Assembly (NCBI RefSeq): GCF_016920785.2 | Contig: NW_024609880.1 | Coordinates: 50,492,296 to 50,556,295 of the forward strand | Direction: 5' to 3' | Length of the DNA: 64,000 nucleotides | Source: Ixodes scapularis | Taxonomy: Eukaryota; Arthropoda; Arachnida; Ixodida; Ixodidae | Shown here: positions 1 to 10,747 of the stretch, one piece after another | How the letters are laid out: every line of letters starts with the position of its first letter | Numbering within the stretch: position 1 is the stretch's first letter | Program-made: the position numbers and the translations under genes | Notes under the pieces: generated by a model | What the model was told of the DNA's origin: nothing | What the model saw: the letters and a program-made list of their open reading frames with translations, nothing else | Databases searched by the model: none

Positions 1-67
1 TTAGGAGAAAAAACGAATGCTACGGATGCAAGGTCGAAGCCATCGGAGGCGCTAATGCAGCGCTCGC

Positions 68-452
68 AGGTCCGTTCACACTCTTGCAACCGAGTACGAC
101 CGAGAGAGACCAGACCGATTTTTAAGCCTCTTGCGACCTCTTAGGACCGGATGCGCTGCAGCGGAGCTGGTTCACACGAGAGAGAAATCCCGGAGATTTC
201 TCCCCGGCACGCGCGGATCACGAGACGAAAACGCGAGGCTTTTGCACATCGCAAAGCCTGACGTTTTCGTCACGGGATGTGCGTGCCGTGGAGAAATCCC
301 CGGGATTTCTCCCTCGTGTGAATACCGCTTTAAAGCGAATGGTGGCGGAGCACCCTTTCGTGGCACGTGCCTTGCGCTTGTGGCTTAAAAGGCTTAAAAA
401 TGGTCTGGTCTGTCTCGGTCGTACTCGGTTGCAAGATAGTGTGAACGGACCT
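68..452. mobile_element. MITE with ~60-bp terminal inverted repeats
   Basis: The left end AGGTCCGTTCACACTCTTGC is mirrored at the right end by GTGTGAACGGACCT. The match continues about 60 bp inward through ACCGAGTACGACCGAGAGAG and its complement. The interior also folds: ACGAAAACGCGAGGC pairs with its imperfect complement, and GGAGAAATCC stretches pair. No coding capacity and no clear target duplication were seen. Confidence 0.75.
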
Positions 453-825
453 TAAGAGCTCGTGTTCTCTACCCATGCCCGTGCTCAGTGCCATTAGTAT
501 GGATTCTTTATTTCTACTCGCATTGTGGACAGAAGGAATCACCACGTGCCTCATAGATAATAATGGAGAAACAGGAGCCCGCTTCCCCTAAATTGAATCT
601 AGGTCTCGAGGCGAATAGAGGCGCGGGTAGCACACGAGAACGAAACCATGGGCGGGCGGTAGGGAGGGCCGGGGAGCGTGCCGGCGCAGCGCGACCACGC
701 GTGGGTATTTCGTAACGGCAACTGCCGGAAACAAGGCGCAGATCTTGTCCTCTAGATGGTATTAGCAATCCCCATCCCTGCCTCTTTCGGTCTGATGAAC
801 ATCGTACCGGCGTGCAGTCCTGTAC
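453..825. other. Intergenic, nothing recognised
   Basis: There is GC-rich unique-looking sequence at 600-700 and no inverted repeats or coding motifs. Confidence 0.4.
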
Positions 826-925
826 GCGATGCATGTTATAAACCCCAGGCTACCAGGTGAATACCGCACTGGCGAAATTCTACAGAGTGAACCGGTGTTG
901 TAAAACCTCAAAGGTAGACAGACTG
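826..925 (+). repeat. SINE tail fragment related to the 14.5-kb SINE
   Basis: The stretch running CCCAGGCTACCAGG to CCGCACTGGCGAAATT, and ending in AAAACCTC, aligns with CCCAAGGCTAGCAG to CTGCACTGGCTAAATT and AAAACCTC at about 14665-14750. The tRNA-like head is missing here. Confidence 0.5.
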
Positions 926-933
926 ACCATACC

Positions 934-1260
934 TAGAGCCACTAAATAAGCTGCGCTTAGAGTATCGGCACTCCGTTCCCCGACATTGTTGTGGGCGCCG
1001 CCATTTTGGCTCGTATGCAGAACAGACGCAACAGCCGATCGTCATGATTCAAAAGTGCGACTTCCTCAGCATTAAATTCGGTGTTAGGAAGGTAATGTAA
1101 TATTGCTTTGCTCTGTCGCGAACGGTTTAAACATTTGTGGAGGGCGGAAAAGCATTTCCTGTGATTTCAGATAAAGCTTCAGATAACTGGCAACCATGAT
1201 TTTAAGCCACAATATGGCCAAGTGTCGTTACTCTGAAGCGTAGCTTATTTAGTGGCACTA
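934..1260. mobile_element. hAT-type MITE with 8-bp target duplication
   Basis: The ends are TAGAGCCACTAAATAAGC and the complement of TAGTGCCACTAAATAAGC. It is flanked by identical octamers ACCATACC at 926-933 and 1261-1268. An 8-bp duplication and TAG-type ends indicate the hAT superfamily. The 327-bp body is non-coding. Confidence 0.85.
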
Positions 1261-2119
1261 ACCATACCCTGTCTAAAAACAAATGTCTAATTGTTTATTA
1301 TTGTTATTATTATTTTACAGATTTCTTTAAGGGCCGCCGAAGGAGCAGTCCCCACATCATGATCCTCGACCAGCGCCGTGACACTATTCAGGGCGAAGCG
1401 AACACCAACGCCGGATTTCAAGCCTAGAAAACGAATCTCAACACACATCTTCTACACCTTAAGGTCTACATGTCTTCCACGTGACGTCATCGCACCATGA
1501 TGGTGGTCATTCGTACTTGTTCTTGCGAAGAAAAACACATTCAATTGTGCGGAATGTATGCTGGAGCTCAGCAGCAAGGCCACCAGAATGGCAGCTATGA
1601 CGTCAGTGCAAGCCGTGTATAGAGAATCGCTCTCCAATCTCATTTGCATTTCAGTGATCATCCTTAACGACCACATAAACACAGAACTGTACAGACAATG
1701 CCGATGCCTCCGTTTCACTCTCTTTGGTCTCTCTTCAAGTCAGCGGTACACCGTTTCGTACAGAGTGTACAACTGCAATCATGGTACAACGCTGTCAGAG
1801 AAACTGGCGCGATGGCGTGTCTCTTTTTTTAGTCAGTGACTGTATAGCAAGGAGGTTATAAATACTAGGAGTGCAGTGTACTAGGAAGGGGCTCGTTGCA
1901 ATATGTGTGAAGCCCAGTCATAAAAGGTTTAAACGATGCTGTGCCCAACGTGACCGTAGACCTCTGGCAATTCGTGCGCGTGACATGTCACGTGCGAGAT
2001 GGATTGTTGATTGTAAAATGATTTCTTGCAGGCTTGCGCGCGCTTCGTCCGGTAGGTTTTATTAGATCGAACGCTAGGCGTGAAGCAAGCAAGCAAGAGG
2101 TTGAGGCGAACCACGATCA
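1261..2119. other. Intergenic, nothing recognised
   Basis: A short ATT-rich microsatellite lies at about 1290-1320. Open frames in 1450-1840 have no motif or codon pattern that supports a gene. Confidence 0.4.
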
Positions 2120-3523
2120 GCCCGTTTGCTCGAAGCACTAACCGCGGCTAAAGGTAGCCGCAGTACCTAGGGGACGGATTTTGAGATCACGTGACTAGCT
2201 CGGTAGGGATGCGGGGAAACATGGCGGTGCCCCAGTGAGTGAGCGCCGCTCGCTTTGGAACTAATATGTCGTTGTGGTTGCAATATCGGGCGCGTTAGTC
2301 AGCAACGAATGGTGCAGGAGGCTTTCGCTTTGCCTTACCTCACTTAAACCGCAAAGCATGGGTAATGAGATCGCCGCATTTTTTAGATAGCGTTTCGATT
2401 CTGGGCACTCCTAAGCCTAAATGAACGCGATAATTGTCGGCATAGCAACGTCTTTGAAAGCGGATGGACCTTTTCCGAGAAGCGTTCTGCGCACGCGCGA
2501 GCGCCCGATGCCAAGCGGTGGAAGTCGGCACGAAAAAATCGAGGAAATTCAAAATGAGGCTGTAAATCGACGAGTAGAATACGTAATTGCAGCATATATA
2601 TAATTGCGTTACACAAAAAAAGAAAGTGGACGGAAAGAAAAACACGACGTTTGGGTGGACGCTACGGATTTCCTTCTTTAAAGTCGCGCTAGGCCTACCT
2701 CGTTGCATTGGGCACGCGACGCTGCTCAGAGAGCGAAGCAACTGGTAACGTAGCTCCCATTATTGATTGGTAGCGCAGGTCACTTCCTCGATTTTTTAGT
2801 TCGCGCAGCCACCGCCTGGTGCCGTCGGTATATGGAAAAGGTCCATTGTTGATAGCACACAAAAGCAGACGGCGTCTCTACAGACCTTTTTTCTAAATTA
2901 TCCAAGCACCGAGGTGCATGCTACGACTGTAGTTGCACGCGTCGCACGTGCTGGCGTCTGCAGTAGTAACCGTTCTAAAGCAAAAAGTATAAAACAAATT
3001 TTGCCTCGCACGCGCGGTCGTCAAAGCCTTATTATGATTTTTTACTTCAAATCTTTTATAAGAGGAAGGCCAGCGCACGTGGACCGTAGAATTACACTTC
3101 CAGCGTCCTCCTCGCGATGCTTGGATAATTTAGAAAAACGTCTGGGGACGCTGTCTACTTTTGTGTGCTATCAACAATCCGCACTCCAAAGACGTTGCCA
3201 TGCCGACAATTATCGCGTTCATTTAGGCTTAGGAATGCCCAGAATCGAAACACTATCTAAAAAATGCGGCGATGTCATTGCCCATGCTTTGCGGTTTAAG
3301 TGAGGTAAGACAAAGCGAAAGCCTCCTGCATTATTCGTTGCTGACTAACGCGCCCGATATTGTAGCTACAACGACATATTACTTCCAAAGCGACCGGCGC
3401 TCACTCACTGGGGCACCGCCATGTTTCCTCGCATCCCTACCGAGCCAGTCACATGATCTCAAAATCCCTCTCCTAGGTACTGCGGCTAACTTTAGCCGCG
3501 GTTAGCGCTTCGAGCAAACGGGC
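2120..3523. mobile_element. Foldback element with ~400-bp inverted arms
   Basis: The outer ends GCCCGTTTGCTCGAAGC are shared by the left end and the reversed right end. The left arm (2120-2465 plus 2845-2908) pairs with the right arm (about 3119-3523) through AATTATCGCGTTCATTTAGG, TAAGTGAGGTAAG and GGATAATTTAGAAAAA. The centre is about 210 bp. The left arm is split by a nested MITE at 2466-2844, so the insertion postdates arm formation. There is no coding capacity. Confidence 0.85.
2466..2844. mobile_element. MITE nested in the left arm of the foldback element
   Basis: The ends are GGACCTTTTCC and GGAAAAGGTCC, with imperfect inner complementarity (GCGGTGG, AAAAAATCGAGGAA) for about 60 bp. 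The undisturbed right arm shows the empty site GCGGATTGTTG, whereas here GCGGAT and ATTGTTG flank the insert. This implies a 2-bp AT duplication, or a longer one since mutated. Confidence 0.75.
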
Positions 3524-4992
3524 CCAGGCGACACACCGCTGCTGGTACACGAGACGATCAGGGCAATCGCCGCAATCGCAACGGAGAAAACGAAAGCCTG
3601 GCGTCGCCGGGACGCTAATTTTTTCCGGCTACGGGATGGGCGCTTGCAGTGTGGTCGGCTGCCGTAATTTGACTGGCTTTTCTTCAGTGGGGGTTACCTT
3701 TTACCGGTAAACGCTTGGCGTATTACACACATATAGTTTTACGATAACGGGGATCGATCAAGAGTTCTCTCAGATTTCCGACGGTCGCCGAACTGCGGAA
3801 ACGATGGATTTCGGCCGTTGGTCGCGGCGGTGGCTGGACCCCATCGAAGTGTTCAATGATTTTTTTTTATCCACACAACATACATCAGACAGTTGTCTAG
3901 GAGGCCGTCGCAAAAGACAACTAAGTGCCTGACGAGGCGTCGACCCCCCCCCCCCCCCCCCTCCCTCACATCACTCAGCGTGGCACACACGAGTGTGTGC
4001 CACGCTGTGTGCAGCCATGGTGACCTCCGTGCACTTCCAATAGTCAATAAAACATCTACCATCCTCGAGTCAAGTTGAGCTGGTTCAATTTAAAACGTCC
4101 CAGTGGACGACCTGCATAGCGGCCGCAACAAAAAGAAATGAGCCAGACGTAATGTAGCGTGATATTACATGAGAGCGATGAGAGCGCAGCTATCAAATTT
4201 GCCGGCGGGCGCGAAAATCATCGCTGTGAAAGTGCATAGGTATTGGTCCAACCTGTTGGGTCGACATAGTAACGCAGTCATGTGTGTATATAATTTGTTC
4301 TTGGTTTGGCTACTGTAGTAATTAATGGCCACGAGATCAAAAAAAAACTCATCGCTGCTGCACGCAGATGCAAGGTACAGTGCCCCCTCAACGCCGCCAC
4401 TGGGTTCCCAAACATTGAGTTCGTGTCGGCTACTTACTGTTAAATTTGTCACCAAAACGTTCGGGATCCTTTCTCAGGATGGGATAGAAATCGGAAACCC
4501 AAACATTCTACAGATTGTTCAATCAGCCGCCGCAGAGACTGTCAGAGGCGCCCAATGCCGTGGCGGCGTTAAGTTTGAGGCGCACTGTACATTACCCAAA
4601 ACACGCTTAACAGGCAATCGTTACAGCGCAGACGTTCCATGTTGAGTACTATAGTTTTCAGGATAGTAACGGTCTGTACAAAACAGATAGCATTTACTTT
4701 ATAGTTGAGGGTACATAACGAAGTGCAGCTGGCGTGAGGAGGGTTAGGAGGAATACGAGAAAAAGGCGAGGCGTCAAGGGAGCATGGCTTGTGGAGGCTA
4801 CGCGGCTGACGCCATGCCCTTTCTACAACTACCTAAAACTAACGTATGCCCTCGACCCAGTCATTTTTACATTGCCCGCTGATACAGGGTATGCAACCGC
4901 GATAGATATATGGGCAAAAAGACTTAGAAACGGACGTCGTGCGTAAGTTAGTTCCGAGTGCTTTTTTTACCGTGTTACTATTTCCGAAAATC
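3524..4992. other. Intergenic with poly-C tract and short hairpin
   Basis: A run of about 19 C lies at 3944-3962. A perfect 13-bp-arm hairpin with loop CGAG (AGCGTGGCACACA arm) lies at 3977-4006. No gene motifs were found. Confidence 0.4.
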
Positions 4993-5000
4993 CATGGTTG

Positions 5001-5225
5001 TCTAGCTATCACTGCGTCGTCGTCGGATGCACAAATAATCTTAATAAGCACAAGAACAATCGCGGAAAATTTGCCGCAAGAAGCTGCAGCGAGTGTGGCT
5101 GCAATATTATTGAGCTACACATGTTCCCCAAAGATTCTTATATATAAAGTCAGTCCACTGCCTGCGTGGATCGCGAGGCCTTTGCACCAGACTCATCGTC
5201 ACGTCAATGCTCAAGACTACTTCGT
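5001..5225 (+). pseudogene. Degenerate THAP zinc-finger fragment
   Basis: The frame reads HCVVVGCTNN, then CSECGC, then IELHMFPKDSYI and a stop. A shifted frame continues REAFAPDSSSRQCS. C-x4-C, FPKD and F-x-P...SSR-x-CS are in THAP order (C2CH DNA-binding domain). THAP domains occur in P- and Kolobok-type transposases and in host factors. It is frameshifted and not functional as it stands, and no element ends were located around it. Confidence 0.45.
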
Positions 5226-6745
5226 CTACGTCAAGAGGACCGATTCCAACCAGGTGCATCTGCTCCGATTAAGTTATCACTGGAAGGTATACTGCTCCAT
5301 GGCATTTAAAGGGTATGGAAATGTCTACGTGCCACCACTCAAAGTGCAGCTATCAAATGCCAAGAGCTCACCTACACAGACTACATTAAACTGCTCATAT
5401 ACACCATCGTTGTGTAAGCTTAGTGCCCCGACAGGTGCCCCATGGGCCATGGGTATTAGCACACGAAGCGTGCGCGTGAACGTGTCTCTGCACGTGGCCC
5501 GCACGCGCAGAGAAATGGCGGCGGCCAGATGACCTGCTTGTAATCGCCTATTATCGGACTCATTTTGGAGCAACTCTTGAAGTAGCTAATGGTGAATTCC
5601 ACTGGTAGATCCGGAGCGGTTTCCAAAATCCGCGAGGGAGGCGAAAATCCGCTCCGTGGGACTCTCCAAATCGACGAGCGGAAGGTAGACTCGCATTTTT
5701 GGAGAGACCCACCGTAATGTCACTGGATCCTGGGAAAGTTGCACCAAACTCCCCGTATGGTCGCCATTTCGGTCCATGGAATGAACAGTCTCTCCTTGAC
5801 CTCTCCATTCTCGGGGAGCCGATTTAAATTTGCTGATGACGCTTAACTTCATTAAGAATTTTCTTGAATATCAAGATTATGTTATTCACACACCGGCGAA
5901 ACAAGCGCAGATGTTCGCACCGCAAGCACATGCGGCGTCGATGCTCGGTGGCAAAGAGAAAAAAAAATGTTACCGCCTTGAAATACGCAAGAACAACAAT
6001 ACCACCGTAAGAGATCTGTGTAGATAAGCATGATTGATTCGTGGATTGCATGCACAGTGCGAAAGACGCTTATATTGGTGAAGAACGCTTTCGTACGATG
6101 ATGATCCATGACGATCCCGGTGTGACTGGTTCAGAATGACCCTTTCGAAGATTTCAACGGACCAAAATGGCGATTGCCATGAAAACTGGAACCGATCAGC
6201 CAATCGCCTCGCGGGATTTGGTCGTCAGTATTTCAGTCTATGTTTGTGTCAGGTTAGCAGGCATGCAGGGAAGGCAATGGGCACTGACGATACTTTCCTA
6301 GGATCCACTGACTTTAACCTACCGAAGACGAGCTTTCGTTCAAAATGGCCGCTGCTCGGACTTGCCCGAACTCGAATTTGACGAGCCGATTGAGCTCTCC
6401 GATCACTACTGTCGCTGTCCAGCTGGTCCAGCTGCGAAAGCAACACTCGTCGTCTTTGTCACTAATGGAGATATATCTTTCGGCCGCCTGGGAGCGGCGG
6501 GGCACGCACAGCGATTGCCATCGGTGGAGCTCAGATTGCTGGTAAGGCACCAATGAACACAAAGAGGTACCAAACCGCCACTTGAACGGTCGTTGTCTAG
6601 TCTGTTCTTGCTTTATTACACGAAAATCTGCCGGCGTCATACGGTGGACACTGAATGAAAACACCTAAGCTTCCATCCGCTTTCTGCTTCGGATTTCCCG
6701 TATCCTCCTGTCGACCTCCGCCACTCCCCCAAATTCCATGGGTTC
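5226..6745. other. Intergenic with short inverted repeats
   Basis: GGAGCGGTTTCCAAAATCCG at about 5614 is partly mirrored by GGTTGGAACCGCTCCGCG at about 6768. A small hairpin (GACTCTCCAAA/TTTGGAGAGAC) lies within 5669-5712. No gene was recognised. Confidence 0.35.
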
Positions 6746-7950
6746 ATGGGGCAACTTCGGGGGGGTTGGAACCGCTCCGCGAGACAGGTACTGCCAAAAA
6801 TCGGTGAGCAGAAAGCGCGATCCAAACCAACGCGTTTTCGTGCGCGCGTATATAGGTCGTGTTGTCACGACCTACGCGTAGTTGCCACGAGAATCTATCC
6901 CTACTGGCCAAAAAGCATACTTTGCCGCTGCTGCCAGAGAATCGAACACAAGGCAAAGGTTTGCCCCCAAAATAACTGCAGCGTCGCTTGCAAACAGTGC
7001 AGCCGAGAATTCGCACTGAGCTCCGACCTCACGGAGGATCATCAATGCACTCCTATTGCCAAAATTTCGGAGAAGAACATTCCCCTACGGACACTCAGTG
7101 CCTGGCCAAACCGAAAGCAGACATGGACCTCAGTCATCGCATGGACATGATAAGGCAACAAGACCTCACACAGCAAAAAAAAAAACAAAAAAAAAAACAG
7201 ACCACCACACCAAACCGCACCGAGCGGCGACCAAAGCTACCGCACAACTGTATCAAATCGGTTACATCTGCTCGGAGACCAAGAGTACCCTCACTTACCA
7301 AGTCAGCCCGACCGTGGAAAAGAAAGGATTGAGCATCCGGCACCGTGGTCGCAGCAAGTGAAGCTCACCGACAAAACCCAGGAAGGGAAGAATACACCAG
7401 CCAAGTCTGGGCGACGTGCAAGAAGCCTCAGCCTGGGTCGAGCCAGAAGAGGGAGGAAGCCGTTGCACGTCCGTCCCAGCTCCCCATGAGACACCAACAC
7501 GCACGGCACAAATGCCACAAACATGCAAAGAAGCACTAACACAGGCTAGACGCTACCAGAAGGTAGAAAATTAAGTCAAAACAATGGCTCAGGGCCTCCG
7601 AGTTACAGCCCCCAGGACACAAATATGGACACGGACGATAACGAGTGTCATATCATTAACTTTCACTCTGTTTTTCCCAATTACAATCCCCAGCTCCCAA
7701 GATATTCAAGACATTCCGGACCTCAACTCACAGGCCAGTGCAATTATAATACAACTAATGAAGCAAACAGAAAAGTTGCAGAACCAAATGATGGCACTAC
7801 AGGCGCACATAAAAGGCGTAGGCATTAAACTAAACATACTACTCAACCGGAAAGGGAGCAGAACCACAGAACTAGCCGACCCCGACGACAAACTAATAGC
7901 ACTTGAATGCCAAGACAACCCCGCATTTCAACACGAATAAGCAGGGCAAA
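6746..7950 (+). pseudogene. LINE ORF1 remnant (zinc-knuckle and coiled-coil parts)
   Basis: One frame reads CRCCQRIEHKAKVCPQNNCS followed by CKQCS and EDHQCTPIAKI, a gag-like zinc-knuckle array of the kind found in ORF1 of APE-type LINEs (Jockey/I groups). Near 7680-7870 a heptad-like helix occurs (IIIQLMKQTEKLQNQMMALQ). Frames are broken between these parts and A-runs interrupt 7170-7200. It is the 5' part of the LINE that continues to about 10935. Confidence 0.6.
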
Positions 7951-8280
7951 GGGAAGCAGACACAATAATACGGCAGTGGAATTGCAGGGGATTAAAAAAA
8001 AAAAGGCTCATTACACTCTGTATTCAACAGACGGCACGGCACGCAAACCAGACATAATATTTTTACAGGAAACGAACAAGGACTTTAACGTCTCGGGATA
8101 TCAAAAATCCACTTAACCTAGCATTACGCGCCAGGAAAAACGGTTACGTAAAAATAATAACATAGATACAACTCAAATCCCCACTATGACAATAACATAT
8201 GTTGTAAACAGTATCCCGCGATACAACTAGAAACAGATCCATACAATATGGATAAACAAAGTATGGTAGCAGTGCGGAGC
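7951..8280 (+). pseudogene. LINE endonuclease, N-terminal part
   Basis: The translation gives TIIRQWNCRGL and IIFLQETNKDFNVSGYQKST, the start of an APE-type endonuclease (N of the WNCRG block, E of the LQET block). It has stops and frameshifts and is cut by the MITE at 8281. Confidence 0.65.
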
Positions 8281-8457
8281 GCAAGTTTGTCTGCTTCGTT
8301 TGCAGGGGGTTGTAATGACGCCAGAACGTCGAGCTCTGATTGAAGGATAGTAGATAGACCTTAAAGCACGCTGCTTTGAGGTCTACCCACTATCCTTCAA
8401 TCAGAGCTCGGCGTTCTGCGTCACCAAAGCCCCCTGCAAAGGAAACGGTGGAACTTG
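8281..8457. mobile_element. Near-palindromic MITE in the LINE endonuclease
   Basis: The left arm TTTGCAGGGGGTTGTAATGA and the right arm ending CCCCCTGCAAAG mirror each other. Inner blocks AGCTCTGATTGAAGGATAGT and its complement extend the stem to a short loop. Outer ends GCAAGTTTG and its imperfect complement put the element at about 177 bp. It belongs to a family with 50417-51589 and 60757-61130 (shared TGACGTC/GAACGC/GAGC/GATTG blocks). Confidence 0.8.
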
Positions 8458-9114
8458 GGCTCTGCATAGAATGCCAACCCAATGGGGTGGACACCAGATT
8501 GGTGGTGATCAACACCTACTGTACCCCTGGGCATCGCTGCAACAAGACAAACTGGATCAAGGACTTTAAAGACAAGCACAAGGGAAGTGATCTAATTATA
8601 GGAGACGATTTTAACAGCCACCATACCGGCTGGGGCTACCCTAGAAACACTCCCCACCGGCAGGAGGTTAGAAACGGTCACCGGGCAACAACCTACCCCT
8701 CCTAAATGACATCAGCACTCCGACCCGTACCGGAAATAGCGTAGAAAAAGACAGAAATCCAGACCTCACGTGGCACATTAGCCCCAGCCAAACAACGTGG
8801 GAAAACAGAGTAGAGAATCTGGGCAGCGATCACTACATCTAATAGCACATATCACAAGCAAAAGACAACGAAATGAGAAACGAGTTAAGACCACGAACGG
8901 GTATAACCAAATGGGAAAATTTCAGAAAAAAACTTAGAAGACAAAAAAGCCTCGCAAAACACTTCCATTTGAAATGAAAAAAAAAAGAAGTTAAAACTGC
9001 ATTTAGGAAGCACACAAAGAATGTTGCCAAAACCGAAGCACAACACAAAGACCGCCACCTTCTCGAACTATGGGACATGAGAAGGAAAATGGTCAAAGGG
9101 AAGAAACAAATGAG
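8458..9114 (+). pseudogene. LINE endonuclease C-terminal part and start of the reverse-transcriptase ORF linker
   Basis: The frame reads VVINTYCTPG and DLIIGDDFNSHHTGWGY, the D-x-N and H-x2-W blocks of APE endonucleases. DLTWHISPSQTTWENRVENL and then GSDH follow, the SDH catalytic end. Lysine-rich sequence follows. Stops and frameshifts make it inactive. It is interrupted at about 9115 by another MITE. Confidence 0.7.
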
Positions 9115-9423
9115 ACGTTTACAATTTTCTGTAATGCGAAATCAGAGCTAAGCTCTTGAGCAAGAGGACGGGAGGGTGCAGACGGTAGGGACAGGGTATG
9201 CCCCTCCTCCCCCTCCTTTGCTCCCATTTAGCGAGAAATTTGAGCAAAATTTCACCCACTAAACTTAGGGGGAAAATTTTCCCATAAAATTTAGCAAAAA
9301 TTTCCCCGCTAAATTTAGCGAAAAATGTTCCCATAATGCAACGCGCGCGGTTACGCTGAAGCCGACGGCGATGTCGACGCCACTCAACCCAGAAACGGGC
9401 GCCTAAGAGCTGCGCTCTAAAAC
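9115..9423. mobile_element. MITE of the CGCTAAATTTAGCG family (copy 1)
   Basis: It begins ACGTTTACAATTTTCTGTAA and carries AGAGCTAAGCTCTTGAG near the left end, with the complement CTAAGAGCTGCGCTCTAA near the right end. The body contains several GCTAAATTTAGCG-like palindromes (9229-9335). Two relatives lie at 40286-42050 and 54755-55105. The LINE resumes on the far side. Confidence 0.7.
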
Positions 9424-9543
9424 AAGACCAAGAAAAACCTCAAGAGGCGAATTACCATGATTACAGAGGAGGCACAAGATTGCCAACGAGCACTGGCTAC
9501 AGACGTGCAACGACATCAACGGACTCCTACGCACTCCCAGGGT
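9424..9543 (+). pseudogene. LINE fragment before the reverse-transcriptase domain
   Basis: The frame reads NEHWLQTCNDINGLLRTPRV with W next, resembling the helix that precedes the RT core in Jockey/I-type LINEs. It ends at the 8-bp target duplication of the composite hAT element and resumes at 10740. Confidence 0.6.
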
Positions 9544-9565
9544 ATGGAAAATAGTGAAGCAAAAC

Positions 9566-10012
9566 TAGGGGTGTTGCGAACTTTTGTGGAACCAGATTTT
9601 TTGGTCGAACTTTCGGGGTTCGATCTTCGAACTTTTCACCAGATTCGATCGGTTCGACTTTGTGGACAGTGTGGCCCGACCTTGATACAGGCATGTCTAG
9701 GTTTGGAGAATTTGTTTTTTTATGCAAAGGGTTATTTTATTTTGTGAACAGCTGCAATTAAAAGAAACTAATTCTATTCACTGAAGAAGTTAATAACTTA
9801 AATTTTAGTACTGTATTGACTGAAATAGCCGATCAGCGCTGCACTTAATTCATCTCTTAGCCATTACCATCCAATGCGAAGCCAACTGGCCAGCCTGTCG
9901 CGCATGCGCACACGAGTCGAACCTCAATACAAGGTCGACGAACTTTCCACTAAAAGTTCGAAAAAGTCGAACCTGGTCGAACTCGAACCGCGGCCGGTTC
10001 GCGACACCCCTA
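9566..10012. mobile_element. hAT MITE nested in the end of the composite hAT
   Basis: The ends are TAGGGGTGTTGCGAAC and (complement) TAGGGGTGTCGCGAAC. It is flanked by AGCAAAAC at 9558-9565 and 10013-10020. The interior near both ends repeats GGTCGAAC/TTCGAAC motifs. It sits 14 bp inside the TATCGATA-type element, so it is younger than that copy. Confidence 0.88.
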
Positions 10013-10020
10013 AGCAAAAC

Positions 10021-10739
10021 TATCGGTAAATCGACTATCGATACTATCGAGTTTTTCCAAAACTATCGATAGTGTCGCAGAACTATCGATTGTCGACTAT
10101 CGATAGTACTATCGATAGTTTTTCGATCGTCGACTATCGATTAAGGGGTTTTAGGGAAACGTTTTTGCACATCTCATACGGTACGATGGGCCTTCCGGTA
10201 CGAAGTGCGCACTTGCGAGTCTTCTGACGTAGCGCATGCGCAGTGCATACTGGAGGGCCCACCGTATCGTATGTGCGAAACCGGTTTCCTAAAACTCCCT
10301 ATTATCGATAGTTTTATTACTATCGGTAGTCAGATTTCTGGCGATCTATCGATAGTACTATCGATAATTTTGGACCGCTAGAGCCAACACAGTTGCCACA
10401 ACGCAGCTCGCCTCCTCTCTTCGCCCAAACTCTCGTCTTCGTCATCACTGAAAGCTAAACCAAAGTTGGGATAGTGAGTGCTTGGGCTAGTTGGTGTCCC
10501 ATTTGAAAAAAATAAAGCGAGAAGAGGGAGCGAACTACTAGTGTCGCAAAACTATCGATAGTAAACCGTCGACAGTACTATCGATAGGTTTACGATAGTC
10601 GACTATCGATAGTACGATAGTACTATCGATAGTTTTTCGATAGTCGACTATGATAGTACTATCGATAGTTTTTTTTTTACTATCGATAGTCAGACTTCTG
10701 GTGACTATCGATACTACTATCGATAGTTTTGCACCACTA
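10021..10739. repeat. Cluster of 17 ATCGAT palindromes
   Basis: ATCGAT, mostly as ACTATCGATAGT, occurs about 17 times in 10021-10143, 10301-10380 and 10539-10739. It is absent from the nested MITE and from the spacer. The motif therefore belongs to the hAT copies themselves. TATCGATA is the recognition core of the BED-finger protein DREF in flies, itself related to hAT transposases. Confidence 0.85.
10144..10300. mobile_element. Small MITE nested in the TATCGATA-type hAT copy
   Basis: The left end AGGGGTTTTAGGGAAACG is mirrored by CCTAAAACTCCCT, and ACGGTACGATGGGCCTTCCG pairs imperfectly with a region ending at CACCGTATCGT. TTA flanks the left side and ATTA the right, so a 3-bp TTA duplication is possible. 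It is 157 bp and non-coding. Confidence 0.65.
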
Positions 10740-10747
10740 ATGGAAAA

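Larger units (their letters stand above)
9552..10739. mobile_element. Composite hAT element: two MITE copies around a 158-bp spacer
   Basis: The outer ends TAGTGAAGCAAAACTATCGG and (complement) TAGTGGTGCAAAACTATCGA are flanked by ATGGAAAA at 9544-9551 and 10740-10747. Inside, 9552-10380 is one MITE copy enlarged by two nested insertions, 10381-10538 is spacer, and 10539-10739 is a second, clean copy. Without its nested inserts the first copy is about 215 bp, against 201 bp for the second. Only the outermost ends share a duplication, so the pair appears to have moved as one unit. Confidence 0.8.

Noticed and set aside
4939..5532. 197-codon plus-strand open frame
   Set aside because: No domain is visible in this frame. 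The adjacent frame carries the THAP-like pattern, so the long frame is probably a by-product.
10021..10739. CRISPR-like or satellite array
   Set aside because: The repeated unit is a short palindrome with irregular spacing within inverted-repeat elements flanked by 8-bp duplications, typical of transposon ends.
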